NCBI GenBank assembly: GCA_018402605.1
Contig: JAGYIK010000013.1
Span: 1-19,332, forward strand
DNA: 19,332 nt
Source of the DNA: Litorivicinus sp.
GTDB taxonomy: Bacteria > Pseudomonadota > Gammaproteobacteria > Pseudomonadales > Litorivicinaceae
Reading direction: 5' to 3'
The notes under the pieces are model-generated. The model saw nothing but the letters and a program-made list of their open reading frames with translations. It had not been told where the DNA came from and searched no databases. Below, in pieces: positions 15,056 to 19,332 of this stretch. Position numbers and translations under genes: made by a program. The number at the start of each line of letters is the position of its first letter. Position 1 is the stretch's first letter.

Positions 15056-15357
15056 ACATCATCCACAGGATGGTAACGTTCCACTTGAGACCGAAGCTTT
15101 TGTCCCGCACGAAATGTCACCACGCGACGCGCGCTCACGGGAACTTCTTCGCCTGTTTTTGGATTGCGCCCGGGTCGCTCGTTTTTGTCTCGCAACTCGA
15201 AGTTGCCGAATCCCGACAGCCGAACAGGCTCGCCATCGATCAATGACTCACGGAGCTCTTCGAACAACAGTTCAACCAACTCTTTGGCTTCCCGTTTATT
15301 CAATCCAACCACCTCGTTGAGGTGCTCTGATAAATCTGCTTTGGTCAGTGCTGCCAA
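15052..15357 (-). CDS. ihfA: Integration host factor, alpha subunit
   Basis: IhfA pairs with IhfB to bend DNA sharply at specific sites in replication, recombination and transcription. The 101-residue product has the full family pattern: LTKADLSEHLNEVVGLNKREAKELVELLFEEL, LSGFGNFELRDKNERPGRNPKTGEEVPVSARRVVTFRAGQKLR, including the GRNPKTGEE beta-arm with the intercalating proline. Translation begins at TTG 15355-15357: no ATG is available at this point, and AGAGGA lies seven bases upstream. That ribosome site overlaps the last codons of pheT, so ihfA translation is probably coupled to pheT. The rare TTG start may keep expression low. Confidence 0.97.
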   Translation of the reverse strand: MAALTKADLSEHLNEVVGLNKREAKELVELLFEELRESLIDGEPVRLSGFGNFELRDKNERPGRNPKTGEEVPVSARRVVTFRAGQKLRSQVERYHPVDDV

Positions 15358-15361
15358 ATTC

Positions 15362-17731
15362 TTATCCTCTTAATTCCGCATGAATTTCCGCACGGAGTGC
15401 AGAAATCACCCGATCCACAATGGCTTGGATTGTGGCGTCATCCATGGTCGACTCAGTGTCCTGAAGGCTTAAACTTAATGCCAAACTTTTCTTACCTGCC
15501 TCAATACCTGGGCCCTGGTAAATATCAAATAACTGCACCTCGCGGATCCGTGAATCGGAAACTGAACGCACAGTTGCCTGCACTTGACTCCATTGAATGC
15601 CGTCATCAACAACAATGGCTAAATCGCGATTCACACGAGGATACCTCGAAATCGCTTTAAAAGCAGTGACTTGACCACGCAAAATTGGATCAAGGTGCAA
15701 ATCCGCCAAATACAGCGGTTTTGGTAAATCCAGTTGTCGCGCCAAACGTGGGTGCAAGCGGCCCACAATACCGATGCGCTCTCCATCCAGTCGGACCTCA
15801 GCCGTCTGGCCTGGTGCCATTGCCGGATGCGTGCCTGGGACCCAAGACAACGACTGCTCGCCGTTCAGCCCGATCAACCCATCAACAATGCCCTTGAGAT
15901 CGAAAAAGTCGACACCTCGAACCCCACTAAAGTGGATGGGGTCATGTTGTCCGTAGAGCGCGATGCCTAAATGCTCTGATTGATCCAAATCACTCTCAGT
16001 TTGAACAAAGCACTGTCCCGTCTCAAATAACCGAACTCGGGTAGCTTGGCGATTGACGTTATGACGCACTGCTTCAACCAACCCCGGAACTAAGGATCGA
16101 CGCATCTCAGCCATGCTGGAGGCGATGGGATTTGCAAGGCGAACGCCTGGAGCGCCATCCCCCAACAGCGCTTGGATCTCAGGATCCACAAAACTATAGG
16201 TAATGGCCTCCTGGATATCCTGGTCTACAAGATAGGATTTCAAACGATGTAACGGGGTCTTTGCTTCTGGAACCGACGCCATCGACAAGGCCTGTGCAGG
16301 CAATGAGACGGGGAGATTGTTGTATCCATAAATACGCGCGAGCTCTTCAATCAGGTCCTGCTCAATGGCGATATCGAAGCGCCAACTGGGTGCGACGGCC
16401 CAATACCCATCGGCCTCACGCGTCACATGGCAACCGAGGGACTCCAGTATTGTAATCACGTGCTCTGGTTCAATGGCTACGCGCAACTGCTGTTGAATTC
16501 GTGCATCGGTAAGCCAGACCTTCGCTGCGCTTGGCATGCTCGCGGCCACTGAGGTGTTCACAAGAGGACCCGCGTCACCACCACAGATCTCGATTAACAA
16601 TGCTGTGGCCCGCTCACAGGCGCGTTGTGCCAACTGCCAATCCACGCCGCGCTCAAAGCGTGTTGATGCATCGGTATGCAGGCCGTAGCGCCGTGCCTTA
16701 CCGGCAATGACGATCGGATCGAAAAATGCGCTCTCAAGGAAAACGTCGCGTGTCGTACTGGAAATACCCGAGTGCTCACCACCCATCACGCCAGCTAGGG
16801 CCAGCGGCTTTTCCTGGTCTGCAATCACTAGCACGTCATCTGCCAAGGTCAACTCTTTGCCATCCAGGAGACGCAGCGTTTCCCCGGCTTTCGCGAAACG
16901 CACATCGATACCGCCATTGAGCACCGATAGGTCAAAGGCGTGCATCGGTTGCCCTAATTCCAACATCACATAATTGGTAATATCGACAACCGCATCGATC
17001 GAACGAATCCCAGATCGACGCAACCGCTCAACCATCCAGATGGGCGTCGGCTGCGTGATATCCACATTTTTAATCACCCGACCGACATAGACTGGGCAGG
17101 CCTGTGGAGCCGAGAGCGTCACTGGGAATTGCGTCTCATGACTCGGCGCAATAACCGGACACGGCACCGCTTGCCACGGCGTCTCGGTCAAAACCGACAG
17201 CTCACGCGCCAATCCAGTCAGCGAAAGGCAGTCCCCACGATTCGGGGTCAAATCCACTTCCAAAACGGCATCGGGGAGACTTAAATACTCAGAAAAATCG
17301 AGACCCACCGGCGCAGTAGCGGGAAGCTCCATCAGGCCATCACGCTCATCAGACAAGCCCAGCTCATCAGCTCCGCACAGCATCCCCTGCGACAGCACAC
17401 CACGCAACTTCGCCTCTTTGATCGAAAAATCCGATCCAATCAGACCACCGACGCGCGCAAATGGCGCTCTCAAACCAACCCGCGCATTAGGCGCTCCACA
17501 CACCACCTGCAACCGATCCGTACCATCGGACACCTCGCAGACATTTAACTTATCTGCATCCGGATGCGGCGACACGGACAGAATCTCACCGACCACAACG
17601 TTTGAGAATTCATGTGATGCAGATTCCACTGCATCGACCTCGAGGCCCGCCATCGTCAGCCGGCTGACGATCTCTTCGACCGCAATCTCGGTCGGACACA
17701 GGCTTTTCAGCCAAGACATACTTGCTTTCAT
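15362..17731 (-). CDS. pheT: Phenylalanyl-tRNA synthetase, beta subunit
   Basis: Beta chain of the alpha2beta2 enzyme that charges tRNA-Phe. The 789-residue length is normal (E. coli, 795). Domains run in order: N-terminal segment, tRNA-binding EMAP-like domain at about 40-150 (VVVGEILSVSPHPDADKLNVCEV), the B3/B4 editing domain at about 215-375 (PMHAFDLSVLNG, ALAGVMGGE), the B5 domain at about 400-475, the synthetase-like core, and the C-terminal FDX-ACB anticodon-binding domain at about 695-788 (ISRYPRVNRDLAIVV). It begins two bases after the pheS stop, with GGATAA as ribosome site overlapping the pheS end. Its own end supplies the ribosome site of ihfA. Confidence 0.98.
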   Translation of the reverse strand: MKASMSWLKSLCPTEIAVEEIVSRLTMAGLEVDAVESASHEFSNVVVGEILSVSPHPDADKLNVCEVSDGTDRLQVVCGAPNARVGLRAPFARVGGLIGSDFSIKEAKLRGVLSQGMLCGADELGLSDERDGLMELPATAPVGLDFSEYLSLPDAVLEVDLTPNRGDCLSLTGLARELSVLTETPWQAVPCPVIAPSHETQFPVTLSAPQACPVYVGRVIKNVDITQPTPIWMVERLRRSGIRSIDAVVDITNYVMLELGQPMHAFDLSVLNGGIDVRFAKAGETLRLLDGKELTLADDVLVIADQEKPLALAGVMGGEHSGISSTTRDVFLESAFFDPIVIAGKARRYGLHTDASTRFERGVDWQLAQRACERATALLIEICGGDAGPLVNTSVAASMPSAAKVWLTDARIQQQLRVAIEPEHVITILESLGCHVTREADGYWAVAPSWRFDIAIEQDLIEELARIYGYNNLPVSLPAQALSMASVPEAKTPLHRLKSYLVDQDIQEAITYSFVDPEIQALLGDGAPGVRLANPIASSMAEMRRSLVPGLVEAVRHNVNRQATRVRLFETGQCFVQTESDLDQSEHLGIALYGQHDPIHFSGVRGVDFFDLKGIVDGLIGLNGEQSLSWVPGTHPAMAPGQTAEVRLDGERIGIVGRLHPRLARQLDLPKPLYLADLHLDPILRGQVTAFKAISRYPRVNRDLAIVVDDGIQWSQVQATVRSVSDSRIREVQLFDIYQGPGIEAGKKSLALSLSLQDTESTMDDATIQAIVDRVISALRAEIHAELRG

Positions 17732-17733
17732 GG

Positions 17734-18753
17734 TTATCCGTGAAACTGATTCAAAAATTGCAGATCGTTCTCGAAAAACAACCGCAAATCGCCAACACCG
17801 TAGCGCAACATCGCGAGACGCTCGATTCCCATCCCGAAGGCAAACCCGGTGTACACCGATGTATCGACACCGGTCTGCTCAAAGACCTTTGGATGCACCA
17901 TCCCGCAGCCCATCACTTCAAGCCAACCGGTGTTCTTACACACACGGCAACCGGCGCCCTCGCACATCACACATTGCACATCGACCTCGGCAGAGGGTTC
18001 AGTGAAGGGAAAGTAACTCGGCCGAAACCGGACATCGAGATCGGCTTCAAAAAAACGGTTCAGGAAGGTCACGATGGTGCCTTTCAAATCCGCAAAGCTG
18101 ATATCGCGATCCACCACCAGTCCCTCGATCTGATGAAACATGGGTGTATGGGTGAGATCGTGATCACACCGATACACGCGTCCAGGAGCGACGATCCGAA
18201 TCGGTGGCTCTGCGGACAGCATGGTCCGAATCTGTACAGGCGATGTGTGCGTGCGCAACACCCGACCGTCATCGAAATAGAAGGTGTCATGCATGGCACG
18301 CGCCGGATGATGCGACGGAATATTGAGCGCTTCAAAATTGTGCCAATCGTCTTCGATCTCAGGCCCAGTCGCGACTTCATAGCCAAGCGAAGCAAACAGG
18401 GTGTTCAGTCGGTGCAATGTCCGCGTGACGGGATGCAATCCAGCCACATGACTTGGGCGACCCGGCAAGGTCACATCAATGGCCTCACGCGCGAGGCTCG
18501 CATTCTCAGCCTCTGACTCAAGTCCAAGCTTCTTCGCTTCGAGCGCCGCGTTGACTGCATCGCGAACCACATTAATCCGCGCACCCGCTTCAGGACGCTC
18601 TTCTGCTGAGAGCTGGCCTAAGGTCTTCATCTGCGCACTGATCAGACCTTTTTTGCCGAGATAGCTGACACGCACCTCATCAAGAGCCTGCAATGAATCA
18701 GCAGCCCCAATCTGGCGCAGTGCCTCTGTTTGAATCGCTTGTAAATCGTTCAT
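17734..18753 (-). CDS. pheS: Phenylalanyl-tRNA synthetase, alpha subunit
   Basis: Catalytic chain of the phenylalanyl-tRNA synthetase, which forms phenylalanyl-adenylate and charges tRNA-Phe. The 339-residue length is normal (E. coli, 327). The N-terminal coiled-coil arm spans about residues 1-90. The class II core follows with LRTHTSPVQIRTM (motif 2 region), MFHQIEGLVVDRDISFADLKGT, FRPSYFPFTEPSAEVDV and motif 3 GFAFGMGIERLAMLRYG. A CxxCxxxxCxxC-like group (VQCVMCEGAGCRVC) near residue 275 is seen in many bacterial PheS proteins. GGAC precedes ATG 18753. A terminator-like hairpin lies between it and rplT. Confidence 0.98.
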   Translation of the reverse strand: MNDLQAIQTEALRQIGAADSLQALDEVRVSYLGKKGLISAQMKTLGQLSAEERPEAGARINVVRDAVNAALEAKKLGLESEAENASLAREAIDVTLPGRPSHVAGLHPVTRTLHRLNTLFASLGYEVATGPEIEDDWHNFEALNIPSHHPARAMHDTFYFDDGRVLRTHTSPVQIRTMLSAEPPIRIVAPGRVYRCDHDLTHTPMFHQIEGLVVDRDISFADLKGTIVTFLNRFFEADLDVRFRPSYFPFTEPSAEVDVQCVMCEGAGCRVCKNTGWLEVMGCGMVHPKVFEQTGVDTSVYTGFAFGMGIERLAMLRYGVGDLRLFFENDLQFLNQFHG

Positions 18754-18774
18754 CTGAAGTCCAATTGATAAAAA

Positions 18775-18805
18775 AAGGCCGCGAGGAGAATGTCCAGGCG
18801 GCCTT
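18775..18805 (-). terminator. Terminator-like hairpin between rplT and pheS
   Basis: Read on the minus strand, arms AAGGCCGC and GCGGCCTT enclose a 15-base loop and are followed by T7. A second hairpin, CCTTCA/TGAAGG (18807-18825), lies just upstream. The pair could partly end rplT transcription or attenuate pheST. No Phe-rich leader peptide such as pheM of E. coli is present in this 79-base gap. Confidence 0.75.
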
Positions 18806-18832
18806 CCCTTCAGTCACCCTGAAGGTTTGAGA

Positions 18833-19201
18833 TTAAGCCTGTGCTTGATTCAGGGCTTGCTTGGCTTGCTCAGCAAGCGCGGCAAAGGCCACCTTCTCAT
18901 GCATTGCTAAATCGGCAAGCACGCGACGGTCCATCTCAATATTGGCCTTTTTCAGACCATTGATGAAACGGCTGTAGCTCAAACCACACTCACGGGCGCC
19001 GGCGTTAATCCGGGCAATCCACAGTGCGCGGAATTGGCGCTTTCTCTGACGACGGTCACGATATGCATATTGACCGGCTTTGATCACAGCCTGCTTGGCG
19101 ACTCGGAAGACGCGCGAACGGGCACCGTAGTAGCCTTTCGCCTGCTTCAGGATCTTTTTGTGACTGGCACGTGCGGTTACACCGCGCTTGACTCTTGGCA
19201 T
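18833..19201 (-). CDS. rplT: 50S ribosomal protein L20
   Basis: Large-subunit protein that binds 23S rRNA early in assembly and, in E. coli, represses its own operon. The 122-residue product matches the family, with MPRVKRGVTARASHKKILKQ, GYYGARSRVFRVAKQAV, YAYRDRRQRKRQFRALWIARINA and SRFINGLKKANIEMDRRVLADLA. It is a few residues longer than the E. coli protein (118) at the C terminus (QALNQAQA). GGAGAG precedes ATG 19201, 12 bases after the rpmI stop. Confidence 0.98.
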   Translation of the reverse strand: MPRVKRGVTARASHKKILKQAKGYYGARSRVFRVAKQAVIKAGQYAYRDRRQRKRQFRALWIARINAGARECGLSYSRFINGLKKANIEMDRRVLADLAMHEKVAFAALAEQAKQALNQAQA

Positions 19202-19213
19202 GGGTCTCTCCTT

Positions 19214-19332
19214 TTACCGTGTTCCTGGAAGCATCCGATGGATCAGCTTGATATCAGAGGCTGCTACCATCAGCGTACCGCGCAAATGACGCTTACGCTT
19301 GGTCGTCATTTTGGTAAGGATGTGACTCTTGT
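19214..19332 (-). CDS. rpmI: 50S ribosomal protein L35 (5' part outside window)
   Basis: Only the C-terminal 38 residues are in view, ending at TAA 19214-19216. They read KSHILTKMTTKRKRHLRGT, then VAASDIKLIHRML and PGTR, the usual C-terminal half of L35. The order rpmI-rplT-pheS-pheT is the standard gammaproteobacterial operon, normally preceded by infC beyond the window. Confidence 0.95.
   Translation of the reverse strand, partial: KSHILTKMTTKRKRHLRGTLMVAASDIKLIHRMLPGTR

Noticed and set aside
17418..18516. Long plus-strand frames (195 and 264 residues) opposite pheT and pheS
   Set aside because: Antisense to well conserved synthetase genes, with no motif; shadow frames.
1..19332. Mobile elements, CRISPR arrays, toxin-antitoxin or phage-defence modules
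   Set aside because: No transposase, integrase, repeat-spacer array, or defence domain was recognised in any frame; the gene content is core metabolism and translation.

Overview
The window looks like an ordinary chromosomal segment of a gammaproteobacterium that makes polyhydroxybutyrate (PHB), perhaps an Oceanospirillales or Pseudomonadales relative of moderate GC content. This rests on recognisable gammaproteobacterial genes (epmC, a DUF3080 lipoprotein) and on the typical rpmI-rplT-pheS-pheT-ihfA-merR-tRNA-Pro block. I see no transposase, integrase, phage gene, CRISPR array or rRNA.

Layout. Positions 1-2377 (minus) hold most of topA, cut by the window edge. Positions 2581-4717 hold a small membrane-anchored protein (minus, possibly frameshifted at its end), epmC and a DUF3080 lipoprotein (plus, overlapping), and tusA (minus). 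Positions 4785-9905 are the PHB region: phaB and phaC (plus), a strong bidirectional terminator, a phasin gene (minus), then divergently an acetoacetyl-CoA synthetase gene (plus) whose reading frame is broken near its 5' end. Positions 9862-12504 (plus) carry a VWA-domain membrane protein, a 70-residue membrane protein and a metallophosphoesterase. Positions 12596-13663 (plus) encode a NAPE-PLD-like metallo-beta-lactamase-fold hydrolase. It converges, across a palindromic terminator, on a cold-shock protein gene (minus). An ICMT-like membrane methyltransferase gene lies next (minus). Positions 14584-19332 (minus) are the translation operon, read rpmI, rplT, hairpin, pheS, pheT, ihfA, merR, followed by tRNA-Pro(GGG).

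How the genes fit together. Acetoacetyl-CoA, made here from acetoacetate by the synthetase or elsewhere by a thiolase, would be reduced by PhaB to 3-hydroxybutyryl-CoA and polymerised by PhaC onto granules coated by the phasin. The phasin/synthetase intergenic region holds two near-identical TTGCANTGCAA palindromes that look like operators for a PhaR-type regulator, which is not encoded here. No phaA, phaR or depolymerase gene is in view.

There is no clear undescribed multi-gene system. The points most worth checking are the frameshift in the acetoacetyl-CoA synthetase gene, the paired operators, an unusual PHA synthase nucleophile motif, 11-bp-spaced repeats before the NAPE-PLD-like gene, and a possible frameshift in the small gene beside epmC.
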